From positions 1 to 41,150 of the forward strand of contig JAPKYR010000150.1 of the NCBI GenBank assembly GCA_026394215.1: a DNA stretch of 41,150 nucleotides. Reading direction: 5' to 3'. The notes under the pieces are model-generated. The model worked only from the letters and a program-made list of their open reading frames with translations. It searched no databases and was not told the origin of the DNA. This document shows positions 1 to 8,960 of this stretch, piece by piece; within the stretch, counting starts at the first letter, position 1; every line of letters starts with the position of its first letter. The DNA is from a bacterium (GTDB lineage Bacteria > JAJVIF01 > JAPKYR01). Both the position numbers and the translations under genes were made by a program.

Positions 1-480
1 TATATGGCCGTCTTTAGTTTTGTTGACATGGTCGGTCATCGCGGCCAGGGTGGTGGATTTACCGGACCCTGTGGTTCCGGTGATAACGATAATCCCGCGT
101 TCCACTAAAGCCACATCCGCGATAATTTTCGGCAGGTTCAACTCGTCGAAACTCGGGATGTAGTACGTGACCAGCCTGAGCGCCAGTCCGATCTCGCCTT
201 TCTGGCGGTAGAAGTTTACACGGAAACGACCGGGGAAGTCTTCGGGCGAGTACGAGAAGTCGACCTCGTTCTGCTCGTCGATCAGAAATTCGCGTTTCGG
301 TCCGAGGACGATCCGTGAAATATCTTCCATGTCCTGGCGGTTGAGTTTCGGAAGGTCGGTGGGTTTGAGCGTACCGTCGATACGCATCCAGGGCGGCTTA
401 TCGACTCCGAGATGGAGGTCCGACGCTCCTTTTTCGTACATGAGGTTTAGAAGGTTACGAACTGATCTGGCGTCTGCCAT
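1..480 (-). CDS. PilT-family pilus retraction ATPase, N-terminal part (runs off window)
   Basis: This is the first 160 codons of a PilT/PilU-type twitching ATPase, read from an ATG at 480 and cut by the window edge. Visible are the N-terminal PAS-like region (a SDLHLGV segment near residue 19, the family's typical ASDLHL motif) and the Walker A loop GTTGSGKST at about residues 135-143. The family forms cytoplasmic hexamers that hydrolyse ATP to depolymerise type IV pili. It lies downstream of pilC and a complete pilT on the same strand, so the order is pilT-pilC-pilT paralogue. A GGAG about 10 bases before the ATG supports the start. The 232-base gap to pilC contains a terminator, so this copy may have its own promoter. 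Whether it is PilU-like or a second PilT cannot be decided without the C-terminal half. Confidence 0.9.
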   Translation of the reverse strand, partial: MADARSVRNLLNLMYEKGASDLHLGVDKPPWMRIDGTLKPTDLPKLNRQDMEDISRIVLGPKREFLIDEQNEVDFSYSPEDFPGRFRVNFYRQKGEIGLALRLVTYYIPSFDELNLPKIIADVALVERGIIVITGTTGSGKSTTLAAMTDHVNKTKDGHI

Positions 481-661
481 AAAGCGTCAACTCCGTTAAG
501 AGGGCACAAGAAAATTAAGCCCGTAAAAAATTCACGAGTAATATCGATGAGATTGTAGCAGGAATAATGGGAAATGGGAAGTAATCGGCTGAAAAAAGTT
601 AGGAACACACAGGTACATTCTGACCCATCCACTCCCGGATTTCCATCAAATTTCCATATAT

Positions 662-685
662 AAAAATCTCCCCATTGAGGGGAGA
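662..685 (-). terminator. Intrinsic terminator after pilC
   Basis: On the minus strand a 7-bp stem (TCTCCCC pairing with GGGGAGA, five-base loop) is followed directly by TTTTT and an AT-rich run. It lies 28 bases past the pilC stop and separates pilC from the downstream PilT paralogue. Confidence 0.75.
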
Positions 686-712
686 ATATTTTACTTGCAA
701 ACTTATTTTGTG

Positions 713-1936
713 TTAATTAATAATGTTTACTAAGTTAAAGATCGGCAGATAAAGGCTGACGACGATAACGCCGATGATGGCTCCAATTACGCAGATCAGA
801 ATAGGCTCGATCAAACTTGCTAAAGCGCGGATCGTCGCGTCGATCTCGACGTCGTAATAATCGGAAAGTTTATATAGCATTTCCTCGAGGTTACCGGCAT
901 CCTCGCCGACCGAAATCAGGTTCGTGACCATCGGCGGGAATACTCTCGTCCTTTTCATCGGCGCGGAAATTGTCTCGCCCTCGCGAATTCGCTCTCGAGT
1001 GTAATCGATCGCGTTCGCCACAACCAGATTATGCGCTGTGTCTCTCGTGACTTCGAGCGCCTCGATTAAAGGTACGCCCGATTCCTGAAGCGTTCCAAGA
1101 GTTCTGCTGAAACGTGTAATCGCGACTTTTTTCGCCAGTGGTCCGAAGAGCGGGACTCGGATAATAATCGGATCGAAAATCCTGTGCCCCCACTTTGTGC
1201 CTCTGAATTTATATATTGCTACCAGACCTATCAGAGGAACTGCGGTGTACCAGTACCAGTTGTAGCGGAACTCCTCGGAGATATCCATCATCGTCTGGGT
1301 CAGTTCCGGTAGTTGCGCCTCGCCGCCTGAGAAGTCCTTATAGAACTCGGCGAATTGCGGGACGATATAAACCAGCATGAACAGGCTGATGCCGATCGAT
1401 ATAACAGTTACCAATGACGGGTAAACCATTGCCGACTGTACTTTACGGCGTAATTCCAGTTCGTTTTCATAGAACTTCGCGCATCGGTCGAGGATCTTAT
1501 CGAGAACGCCGCCGATCTCGCCCGCATGAACCATCGCGACAAAGAAGTTCGAGAATGCTGAAGGGTGTTTCTTCATTGCTGACGCCAGCGTAATACCCGA
1601 CTGCACGTCTACGCGCACCTTATGGATTATCTGTTGGAATTTTCTCTGCTGCGTCTGCTCTTCACACGTATCCAGCGCTTCAGACAATGTCAAACCGGCA
1701 TTGATCAATAGCGCCATCTGCCTTGAGAAAATTGTCAGGAGTTGTAACCCGACCTTTGTGAATCGGTCGACAATATCCCACGGCGACCAGTTGAAAGCCC
1801 GCTTTTCGTAGATCCTCAGTACGTAATAACCTTCCGTACCGAGTGCTTCGATAACCGAGTGCTGGCTATCGGATTCAACCGTGTTCTTAATTGTGTTTCC
1901 CGCTGAGTCGCGAGCTACATATACATAGGTTTTCAA
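713..1936 (-). CDS. pilC: Type IV pilus assembly / type II secretion inner-membrane protein PilC (GspF family)
   Basis: The 407-residue product has the normal length and layout of PilC/GspF: a short N-terminal region beginning YVYVARDSAG, then two homologous T2SSF domains (about residues 70-195 and 275-400), each ending in hydrophobic segments (near 170-190, 220-240 and 375-400). It is the polytopic platform protein that couples the cytoplasmic ATPases to pilin assembly or retraction. The start at 1936 is a TTG, preceded by GGTGG about ten bases upstream; no better ATG is in frame. It follows pilT by 211 bases and ends at a clear terminator. No assembly ATPase PilB is visible and may lie outside the window. 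Identification is firm; whether it serves a pilus or a secretion system is inferred from the adjacent PilT genes. Confidence 0.93.
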   Translation of the reverse strand: MKTYVYVARDSAGNTIKNTVESDSQHSVIEALGTEGYYVLRIYEKRAFNWSPWDIVDRFTKVGLQLLTIFSRQMALLINAGLTLSEALDTCEEQTQQRKFQQIIHKVRVDVQSGITLASAMKKHPSAFSNFFVAMVHAGEIGGVLDKILDRCAKFYENELELRRKVQSAMVYPSLVTVISIGISLFMLVYIVPQFAEFYKDFSGGEAQLPELTQTMMDISEEFRYNWYWYTAVPLIGLVAIYKFRGTKWGHRIFDPIIIRVPLFGPLAKKVAITRFSRTLGTLQESGVPLIEALEVTRDTAHNLVVANAIDYTRERIREGETISAPMKRTRVFPPMVTNLISVGEDAGNLEEMLYKLSDYYDVEIDATIRALASLIEPILICVIGAIIGVIVVSLYLPIFNLVNIIN

Positions 1937-2147
1937 GCTATTTCACCACCCAGGATAAGTTCAGGATTGGGGGAAAATTTTTCTATGAATTTATCTATGA
2001 TTAATTTTCGCATAAGATTCCAGAAAAAATGTCAGTATGATAAATTCCAGATGGGATACAGCACGCGGGGCATATTTATTATTTACACATTAGCCCGGCA
2101 GACTGTCAAGCCCATATCAATATGTTCGAAAATTTATTTCTCTTTTT

Positions 2148-3284
2148 TTACATGTAACCCTGGCCGAGATCGCCGCCCTCGCGGCCAGTGCCCGGTCCTT
2201 CTTCCTCGCCGCTTCCGGTAGGTCCGCCGGCGATCAGTCTCTGGAGATTTGACGGGCTGTGAGCGGCGGCCATAGCTGTCTCAAGCGTAATCTTCCTCTC
2301 GAAATAATAATCCCTCAGGCACTGGTCGAGAATTGTCATGCCAAGTTTCGAGTGGGTCATCATTGTCGAATGAATCTGGAAGATTTTCCTCTCGCGAATC
2401 AGGTTCCTGATTGCAGGTACGTTAAGCATAACTTCGAACGCCGCGATTCGGCCAACCCCGTCGGCTCTTGGAAGCAACGCCTGCGTGCAGACGCATCGAA
2501 GCGTATTTGCTAGCTGGGCGCGGATCTGGTCCTGCTGCCCAAACGGGAATACGTCGATAATTCGGTCGATCGTCGCGGGCGCCGAGTTCGTATGTAGAGT
2601 CGCAAAGACAAGGTGGCCGGTTTCCGACGCGGTAATAGCGGTTGAAATCGTTTCGTGATCGCGCATTTCGCCGACCAGGATGACGTCCGGATCCTGCCTG
2701 AGTACGCGCCTTAACGCCTCATTAAAACTTAACGTATCTTCACCGATCTCGCGCTGGTTGACATTGGACATCTTGTGCTCGTGCACATACTCGATCGGGT
2801 CTTCCATTGTAACAATGTGAACGTCGCGAGTTTCATTGATTACGTTCAGCATCGATGCAAGCGATGTGGTTTTTCCGGAACCGGTAGGGCCTGTGACAAT
2901 TACAAGGCCTCGAGGCTCCATGATGACCTCTTTCATAATCTGGGGAAGCAGAAGCTCGTCCATAGTAGGAATTCGTTCCGGTATGGATCGCATAACAAGC
3001 GCCACTGTTCCCTTCTGCCAGAACCCGTTGCATCGGAAACGCCCGATACCTTTCTGCGAATAACCAAAGTCAATTTCGCGTTCCTTCTCGAGACGCTTCC
3101 TCTGGTCCTCGCGCATGATCGAAAACGCAAGACCGCGGGTGTCCTCAGGGGTTAGAGCTTCAAGGTCAAGCCTGATAAGGCGGCCATGCACGCGAAGTGT
3201 CGGCGGTACGCCAACGGTGACATGGAGGTCGCTTGCCTGCCTTTCCGCTAGTTCAATCAGAAGATCGACAATCGTATAATCCAT
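2148..3284 (-). CDS. pilT: Twitching motility retraction ATPase PilT
   Basis: A complete 378-residue PilT. It has the N-terminal ASDLHVTVG segment (residues 17-25), Walker A GPTGSGKTT (about 131-139), the Asp-box/Walker B region ending VILVGEMRD, and the C-terminal AIRNLIRE motif that is specific to PilT and required for retraction in characterised homologues. The C-terminal tail is Gly/Glu-rich (residues 350-378) and looks disordered. An ATG at 3284 with GAGGT seven bases upstream fixes the start. It is the first gene of the pilT-pilC-pilT paralogue group and its 203-base upstream region separates it from the DNA glycosylase gene. The product acts at the cytoplasmic base of the pilus with PilC. 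Two retraction-type ATPases next to each other suggest a PilT/PilU-like pair. Confidence 0.95.
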   Translation of the reverse strand: MDYTIVDLLIELAERQASDLHVTVGVPPTLRVHGRLIRLDLEALTPEDTRGLAFSIMREDQRKRLEKEREIDFGYSQKGIGRFRCNGFWQKGTVALVMRSIPERIPTMDELLLPQIMKEVIMEPRGLVIVTGPTGSGKTTSLASMLNVINETRDVHIVTMEDPIEYVHEHKMSNVNQREIGEDTLSFNEALRRVLRQDPDVILVGEMRDHETISTAITASETGHLVFATLHTNSAPATIDRIIDVFPFGQQDQIRAQLANTLRCVCTQALLPRADGVGRIAAFEVMLNVPAIRNLIRERKIFQIHSTMMTHSKLGMTILDQCLRDYYFERKITLETAMAAAHSPSNLQRLIAGGPTGSGEEEGPGTGREGGDLGQGYM

Positions 3285-3487
3285 TGATAACCTCGCACGG
3301 CGAGCATATTCTTACAGGCTGTGCCGCCTGCAGAAAAAATAAAATGATTAAATGCCATGGCCATTCAGTCTGCCATGACTATAACTTTGTAAGAATAGCA
3401 GATTTCCACCTGCGTTTCCAATATAAAGTTCAAATCCCGCACAGCATAATCCGGCATAACCATTAAAATCAACTGGAATATCCACGT

Positions 3488-4132
3488 TTAGACAGTTTTA
3501 CGATGTACGCTGACACAGGGATGATTCGCTAAATAAAACCTGTACTGGAGGTCTTCAGCAACCGAAATACCTATCCGCGTGGTTGTTACAATCCCCCCAT
3601 ACCCATCTACAATCCTCCTCCGAAACGACCGCTCCGGAACCAGCACTATCAGGCGCGAATCAAGAACATCCAGCCCGTATTGTCCTTTTCCAATCATCAA
3701 CGCTTGTGTCAGCTTGCCCGGACCATTGGCAAGGTCGACATCTTTTTTCGCCTTTTGCCTTAAACCACGCATTATTTCAATTCCCTCAATCGGTTCCAAT
3801 GCCCTGAGAAGCACGCAGCAACCCCTGCCCTCTTTTTCCGTAACAATATTCAGCATCCAGTGAGCGCCGTAAGTAAAGTATGTATAAGCGTGCGCCGGAT
3901 GTCCAAACATAACGCGGTTTCGATTTGTCATCCCGTTGAACGCATGACATCCCGGCTCCGAAAACATATACGCTTCCGTCTCGACAATCATCCCGCCAAG
4001 TACTCCTACAGGCGTTTCATGCCTTAAATAAGCGCCGAGAAGCGACTTCGCGACCGTGCGAGTATCGCGGCTGAAAAATTTTCTTGCAGGGATTCTGTAA
4101 TTTTTTAAATCGATGTGTAATTCCACTGCCAT
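3488..4132 (-). CDS. 3-methyladenine (alkyladenine) DNA glycosylase, AAG/MPG family
   Basis: A 214-residue protein of the AAG (MPG) family, which flips out and excises alkylated and deaminated purines to start base-excision repair. The family signature VETEAY is at residues 50-55; by comparison with human AAG, Glu53 is the general base (human E125), Tyr55 the intercalating-pocket tyrosine and His63 the base-stacking histidine. The NRNRVMFG and YTYFTYGAHWMLN segments match the conserved core, and NGPGKLTQAL (about 134-143) matches the family's C-terminal signature. Length is typical for bacterial members. The start is an ATG at 4132. Upstream lies a 73-base palindromic repeat that separates it from the PGI/PMI gene, so it is probably transcribed independently or by read-through. 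Confidence 0.92.
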   Translation of the reverse strand: MAVELHIDLKNYRIPARKFFSRDTRTVAKSLLGAYLRHETPVGVLGGMIVETEAYMFSEPGCHAFNGMTNRNRVMFGHPAHAYTYFTYGAHWMLNIVTEKEGRGCCVLLRALEPIEGIEIMRGLRQKAKKDVDLANGPGKLTQALMIGKGQYGLDVLDSRLIVLVPERSFRRRIVDGYGGIVTTTRIGISVAEDLQYRFYLANHPCVSVHRKTV

Positions 4133-4167
4133 AGTTTTCAGAATTATAGTGCTTATTAATCGGCAAA

Positions 4168-4240
4168 GGGGACACCTTCTTTTTGCCTGTGAAATTCTTG
4201 ACTTTTCTTAACCTCTCGCCAGGCAAAAAAAGGTGTCCCC
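4168..4240. repeat. Dispersed palindromic repeat, copy 1 (GGGGACACC type)
   Basis: Arms GGGGACACCTTCTTTTTGCC (from 4168) and its near-perfect complement (4220-4240, one base shorter) enclose about 30 bases. A second copy with almost identical arms is at 9191-9264. The sequence could fold as a long hairpin on either strand. It fills the gap between the PGI/PMI and glycosylase genes. The form resembles REP/BIME elements mobilised by RAYT (IS200-like) transposases; that link is inference, as no transposase is in the window. Confidence 0.8.
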
Positions 4241-4253
4241 GTAAATATTTTCC

Positions 4254-5348
4254 TTACTGCAGCTTTCCAAGCCTTTCCTTTAATATATCTATCGATTTTA
4301 TTCCCGCCGGATCAATTCCCCGCGCACATGCAAGATAATAGCTTGCATAATCGGCTGTCTGGATCAGACTGGCAATTCTCGATAAAAACGATTTCCCCTC
4401 GCCCTTAAATTGATGCACCCATGCGACATGTTTCTGCACAAGCTCGATAGTGAAATCCTGCCTGTGCTGAATTCGCGAATGGTCCTCCTTATCGCGAAGC
4501 ATGATAATTCCGGTGCTCGATGTCGCCGGTCCTGGCTGGGAGTAGGCGACAATCTCGTTGTGATTCATCTCGGGAATATATGACGCCGTCGCGGGCCATT
4601 TCGAATTTTCATTCAACTGAGCCTGGAACCGTTTCGCGACCGGCCATGTCAGCTCCGACCCGATTATAACCGGCCACGCCTGATGAATATCGAATGCAAG
4701 TTTTTTAGCGAAATTCTTCTGAAGCTCAAGCTCTTTCGAATACCTGTTCGTCCCGCGTTTGAGTGTCGGCACGGAATCGCGCAATGCCTCTTCGACAAAA
4801 CCAAGTTGCGGAAATGCCTCATTCAGGCATGCCAGGACCGCTGTCAGAAGATGCCACAGAGCAAGCCTCGGAGCGGGATAGTAATCCGGAAGAGGAATAT
4901 GAGGGCATCCGAATTTCTCCGCCATATCCTTGATCGCTCCCCCGACTGAAATCGCGACACAGTGAGCTCCACGGTTGTGCGCCTTCGTATAGCACCATAC
5001 CACTTCCTCAGTGTTGCCCGAATAACTCAGAATCAGCACAAGACTCCCCACTCCGACAGATTTCGGCAATTCGTATCCCTTGACAACCCTGAACGGTACC
5101 GGAATATCCCTGGAAATTATCGAATATGCCAGATCGCCCGCAATTCCGCTTCCCCCCATCCCGCATACAAGGACTTCATGAAATTCCTCCCCCAGTTGAT
5201 TCCTGATATCTACTTTTCCCCAGAATTGGTTTATGGCTTCATCAAGCTTTTTGCTTGAGTTTTCGATCCAGCTGTAAATGCCCGATGGGTCATGGCTGTA
5301 TGTTGTCGGATTATCGAGGTCCCCAAAATCTTCTTTTATCCAGTTCAT
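4254..5348 (-). CDS. Bifunctional phosphoglucose/phosphomannose isomerase (SIS domain)
   Basis: The 364-residue protein matches the PGI/PMI family first described in crenarchaea and found in scattered bacteria. It interconverts glucose-6-P or mannose-6-P with fructose-6-P in the cytoplasm. The first SIS domain contains CGMGGSGIAGDL (about residues 62-73) and the sugar-phosphate serine motif SYSGNTEE (108-115). The second contains NENSKWPA and the catalytic PEMNHNEIVAY segment, where the conserved Glu and His of the family are present. Length is slightly above the roughly 300-350 usual for the family. The ATG at 5348 follows the presenilin-like gene by 32 bases, suggesting cotranscription. No classical pgi is in view, so this may be the cell's main route between hexose phosphates; that is an inference. 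Confidence 0.85.
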   Translation of the reverse strand: MNWIKEDFGDLDNPTTYSHDPSGIYSWIENSSKKLDEAINQFWGKVDIRNQLGEEFHEVLVCGMGGSGIAGDLAYSIISRDIPVPFRVVKGYELPKSVGVGSLVLILSYSGNTEEVVWCYTKAHNRGAHCVAISVGGAIKDMAEKFGCPHIPLPDYYPAPRLALWHLLTAVLACLNEAFPQLGFVEEALRDSVPTLKRGTNRYSKELELQKNFAKKLAFDIHQAWPVIIGSELTWPVAKRFQAQLNENSKWPATASYIPEMNHNEIVAYSQPGPATSSTGIIMLRDKEDHSRIQHRQDFTIELVQKHVAWVHQFKGEGKSFLSRIASLIQTADYASYYLACARGIDPAGIKSIDILKERLGKLQ

Positions 5349-5380
5349 AATTCTTCTCCCTCTTTGCGAATCGACTATCC

Positions 5381-6241
5381 TTACAGATTTATCAGTTTAC
5401 CCAGAAAATTTAAAAGTCCAACGAAAAGAACTGCCCCGGCAATTATAAAAGTCAGTTTCCATTCCTTTTTACTGAGGTCGAGCTTTTTGAAGTTCCCAAT
5501 CAGAAATAATCCACATATAAACGGCAATGCGGGAATGGGATTATTGGTCGCTAATGCGGCAATAACCGACAACCACAGGCCGGCGACGACAAGCAGGACA
5601 TTTGTCCAGATCGACAGACCGAATCTTTTACTACCCCCGATAAATAAGGCAATAAAAACCAGATCCCCGAATCCGAAAATCGGGGTCATATATTCCGCCC
5701 CCGGATGGGGAAAATTCAGAAGGGCGAATGTTCCTATCGGCGGGGCTTGCCATGCGCCCGTTTCAATCTGTCGCGATACATGCTCTACAGCCTGCTCTCC
5801 GACCGATCTGCTCGGACCCTGAAACACGCTCCAGATATCGACCAGCGCCCCTAAGATACTCACCGGAATCAGGTGCCCGGCTTTCTCCAGTTCCCCGGTA
5901 AGCCAGTATCCGATTACATAACCCGTAAATAAAAGCGCGACGGTATTGATCGGATGCATAACGCGCCAGTTAATTCCTGCCCGGGTCAGAATAAGTGAAA
6001 TAACCCATATAATCACACCGACAATAACCATTATCAGCGTCGTTTTTCGCACGGGAAACCGATTCGCCCAATCAATCGCGACCAGCACTGTCAGAGGTAT
6101 TCCGATCGCCAGTAGTAAGTAATAACCGATTACAGGCGAAAATCCTGTAACGAATGTCAACTCGATGCAAACCAGATAAAATACCGCCCAGAGGACTGTG
6201 AAAATGTAAAATTTTGTTTGGCGAGCTCCCGGATTTCCCAC
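5381..6241 (-). CDS. Presenilin/signal-peptide-peptidase-like intramembrane aspartyl protease (predicted)
   Basis: A 286-residue polytopic membrane protein with about eight or nine hydrophobic segments. Three motifs occur in the order and spacing of presenilin/SPP (GxGD) proteases: Asp135 in VDIWSVF inside one segment, GFGD at 190-193 at the start of the next long hydrophobic segment, and PALP at 237-240. In presenilin and SPP the two aspartates cut peptide bonds within the membrane and PAL completes the active site. The D-to-GxGD gap of 58 residues is near that of SPP. The segment between the aspartates contains a hydrophilic loop, as in archaeal homologues. The start is a GTG at 6241, five bases after the preceding gene's stop, with GGAG eight bases upstream. 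Assignment rests on motifs only; substrates are unknown. The alternative is an unrelated conserved membrane protein. Confidence 0.65.
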   Translation of the reverse strand: MGNPGARQTKFYIFTVLWAVFYLVCIELTFVTGFSPVIGYYLLLAIGIPLTVLVAIDWANRFPVRKTTLIMVIVGVIIWVISLILTRAGINWRVMHPINTVALLFTGYVIGYWLTGELEKAGHLIPVSILGALVDIWSVFQGPSRSVGEQAVEHVSRQIETGAWQAPPIGTFALLNFPHPGAEYMTPIFGFGDLVFIALFIGGSKRFGLSIWTNVLLVVAGLWLSVIAALATNNPIPALPFICGLFLIGNFKKLDLSKKEWKLTFIIAGAVLFVGLLNFLGKLINL

Positions 6242-6246
6242 TCCAG

Positions 6247-7590
6247 CTACTCCATCTCAACAAGGTTTTTACTGGGATCGTACGTATAGTTGAATCCAAG
6301 GCAATCAAGAGCGGAAAAGAACGGCAGAAACGGTGCGCTATCAAGTACCCCTTCAGGAACCTGGGGCACCAGAACCTCATCCCCGCACATGACAGAACCG
6401 GCTTCCCTGTCGAGAATGACCGAATGGTTGTTGAAAGTAATTTCGAGGCTGTCCGGATGTTCGACTGCGGTACAGCCAAGCGCCTCGAACGCGCCGATGC
6501 TCATCCATATAGTATTGTTCACTTTCTGATGCGGCGTTTCCCAATCGATCTCGGTTCCGTTAGCAAGCATCACAGTCAGCGGGTCGTACTGATACACCAG
6601 CACATCGCCGTCAAAAGTCAACCCGACAATCTCCGAAAATCCGTCGCCATCGACATCCCCAAGCACCATCTCATTTATCAGCGGAAGTTCAAGCGTGACT
6701 TTAACAGTAAATAAACCGCCTTCCTCGGAATATATTTCAAGATGATCGATCGGCCTGTCGGGATCGCTCACCGACACAAGAAGCTCGACCAGAGCATCCG
6801 CATCCAGATCGGCAATCCCTGCCCTTCCAAACTGATTATTGTCTCCGGAGAAAAATCTCCCTTCTCCCGAGCCGATAGCCTGAAGCTGGTCGATTTCGGA
6901 GACCGACAATTCCCGGACGAAATAAACCTGCCCCTCGTCCAGCGACGCGATTTCCTCAGCTGTAAGCTCGATCATCCCCTCCGATGTCAGACGGTAAAGC
7001 GCCATCCCGGCCCATTGATCTGTATTCGATGCTCCCCCATCGGACTGTCCGGTTCCATTGACCTCATTCTCCCCCGGAATTGCGATAATAACCGACGTTT
7101 CCCCGGAATCGGTATCAGTCAGCACCAGACGTCCGGTTTCATCCGGTATGCGGTAATCATCGTATGTCGCCGTTTCCTCGAACAGATATCCCGTATATGT
7201 AATCTGATGAAGCGTTCCCACAGAATCGAGAAGTAATATTATTGGATGAAAACCGATTACATCTTCATGCTTGATTTCGATTTCAACAATATAACCGTCG
7301 TCTATTAATGGAGCCGAGATCCACATCGGGACAAATCCCGCAGGGGTATATTTGTAAACATGAAAACCGCCCTCGTCATCGGCGATAACCATCTCATCCA
7401 TCCCATCATGGTTTAAATCTCCAAGGTCGAAAGCGCCGCGGTAATATGAATATTCATCCGACAGGGCTCCCCGATATTCGAGAAACATATGTCCGGCATG
7501 AGATGGACCCGCCATTCCAAAAAATCCGACCGCCAGCACAACAAAAAAAATCACTCGGTAAATTTCATTCTTCCTTGTTGTTTTGAACAT
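6247..7590 (-). CDS. Secreted FG-GAP/VCBS-type beta-propeller with C-terminal copper-amine-oxidase-N-like domain
   Basis: A 447-residue exported protein. Residues 1-32 form a signal peptide (basic start, hydrophobic core, cleavage after SHA). The body has FG-GAP/VCBS-like repeats with calcium-loop signatures DLNHDGMDE (near 58), DLDADALVE (near 260) and GDVDGDGFSE (near 308), typical of integrin-like propellers. The last about 110 residues (TVMLANGTEI to the end) resemble the copper amine oxidase N-terminal (stalk) domain found in many exported bacterial proteins, which does not itself imply amine oxidase activity. It sits 28 bases after hisS and five bases before the presenilin-like gene, so it is likely cotranscribed with the latter. 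Function is unknown; surface binding or envelope scaffolding is a guess. Confidence 0.75.
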   Translation of the reverse strand: MFKTTRKNEIYRVIFFVVLAVGFFGMAGPSHAGHMFLEYRGALSDEYSYYRGAFDLGDLNHDGMDEMVIADDEGGFHVYKYTPAGFVPMWISAPLIDDGYIVEIEIKHEDVIGFHPIILLLDSVGTLHQITYTGYLFEETATYDDYRIPDETGRLVLTDTDSGETSVIIAIPGENEVNGTGQSDGGASNTDQWAGMALYRLTSEGMIELTAEEIASLDEGQVYFVRELSVSEIDQLQAIGSGEGRFFSGDNNQFGRAGIADLDADALVELLVSVSDPDRPIDHLEIYSEEGGLFTVKVTLELPLINEMVLGDVDGDGFSEIVGLTFDGDVLVYQYDPLTVMLANGTEIDWETPHQKVNNTIWMSIGAFEALGCTAVEHPDSLEITFNNHSVILDREAGSVMCGDEVLVPQVPEGVLDSAPFLPFFSALDCLGFNYTYDPSKNLVEME

Positions 7591-7618
7591 GATTTCGCCT
7601 ATATCAAAAACAAAAAAT

Positions 7619-8899
7619 TTATTCTCTTTCGTCCTCGAATCCCGACAGGATATATTCTACCACCTGGCTGACCGGAACATCTTCCTGCTCGCCGGATTCC
7701 ATATCTTTTACGATCGCAACTCCCCGCGCGATTTCATCCTCTCCGACAATTATCGCTAATGCAGCGTTTAAACTGTTTGCCTGCCCAAGCTGATTCTTAA
7801 AGGATGTCACGCGATGGTCGATATGCACCATCATTCCGGCAGCTCTCAGAAGATTTGCCAATGTCGTCCCCAGTGCGTGGGCTTTATCGCCAAGCACGAC
7901 AATGGCAAGATCGCATTCGGGCTTGATCAGATCGGCGATATCCGACCAGTCGACTGCTTCCGCTACACGCTCCAGTCCCGATCCGAATCCCATCGCCGGA
8001 GTATCCGGTCCTCCAAAAAGCTTGATCAGCCCGTCGTAACGTCCGCCGCCCATTAAACTCGACTGCTGACCCTCATCGCCCTCCATCATGATCTCAAAAA
8101 CCGTGTGATTGTAGTAATCCAGGCCGCGCACAAGCATGTTGTCGACTTCAATCGCGAATCCCTCTTCCCTCAACATTTCCTGAAGGATTTTAAACCGTAC
8201 TTTTGACTCTTCGCACATGATCTCGTCGATTTTCGGAGCTTTTTCGAGAATCACATGACACTCCGGAACCTTGCAGTCGAACACCCTCAGCGGATTATGC
8301 TCGGCGCGAAAATGACAGTCCGGGCAGAATTCATCATGATTTTGATCAATATATTTTTTTAGATTTTCGTTATAAGCCGTCCGATCCTCGACCGATCCCA
8401 GCGAATTCACAACGATTCTCAGATTCTCAAGCCCCAAAGCATTCAGGTAATTCACGCCGAGGCTGATCACTTCGACATCCGCTGTCACAGACGATGCGCC
8501 AAAAATCTCCACCCCGACCTGCGTATGTTCGCGATATCGTCCTTTCTGCGGACGCTGGTAGCGGAACATCGATCCGACATAATACAAACGAGTCTGCTCT
8601 GCGAAATTCCATCCCGCCTGAATTAATGCCCTCGCGACCCCCGGCGTCCCCTCAGGCCGTAACGTCATGCTCCTTCCCTTTTTATCGGGAAAAGTGTACA
8701 TCTCCTTCGAGACAATATCCGACGATTCCCCGGCCCCGTGCGCGAAAAGCTCAGTCGCCTCGAACATCGGCGTCCGTACCGGTAGATAGCCGTAGTTTTC
8801 CGCAAGGTCCCTGAAAACAGCCTCGACATGCAAGAGCTTCATACTCTCCGGCGGCAGGAAATCTATTGTCCCCCTCGGCGATGCGTATTTTTTAGCCAT
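7619..8899 (-). CDS. hisS: Histidyl-tRNA synthetase
   Basis: A complete 426-residue class II HisRS that charges tRNA-His with histidine. Present are the N-terminal RGTIDFLPPE, motif 2 in the region FRYQRPQKGRYREHTQ (about residues 112-127), the histidine-binding LVRGLDYYNHTVFEI segment (about 257-271) and motif 3 AMGFGSGLERV (about 302-312). The C-terminal anticodon-binding domain follows (about 325-426). Length is standard. The ATG at 8899 has GAGGA eight bases upstream. Directly upstream on the same strand is the tRNA-His gene, the cognate substrate, separated by a strong GC-rich hairpin. A promoter could lie in the AT-rich stretch 8900-8960, but no clear pair of boxes was found. Confidence 0.97.
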   Translation of the reverse strand: MAKKYASPRGTIDFLPPESMKLLHVEAVFRDLAENYGYLPVRTPMFEATELFAHGAGESSDIVSKEMYTFPDKKGRSMTLRPEGTPGVARALIQAGWNFAEQTRLYYVGSMFRYQRPQKGRYREHTQVGVEIFGASSVTADVEVISLGVNYLNALGLENLRIVVNSLGSVEDRTAYNENLKKYIDQNHDEFCPDCHFRAEHNPLRVFDCKVPECHVILEKAPKIDEIMCEESKVRFKILQEMLREEGFAIEVDNMLVRGLDYYNHTVFEIMMEGDEGQQSSLMGGGRYDGLIKLFGGPDTPAMGFGSGLERVAEAVDWSDIADLIKPECDLAIVVLGDKAHALGTTLANLLRAAGMMVHIDHRVTSFKNQLGQANSLNAALAIIVGEDEIARGVAIVKDMESGEQEDVPVSQVVEYILSGFEDERE

Positions 8900-8960
8900 A
8901 AACCAAATTCCTCGACTACAAATTATCAGGCTGTATTGTACTATAAAATTTAAAAAACTA

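Noticed and set aside
447-632. Minus-strand frame of 61 codons beside the PilT paralogue start
   Set aside because: Overlaps the PilT start in another frame, is Cys/Phe-rich and has no ribosome site.
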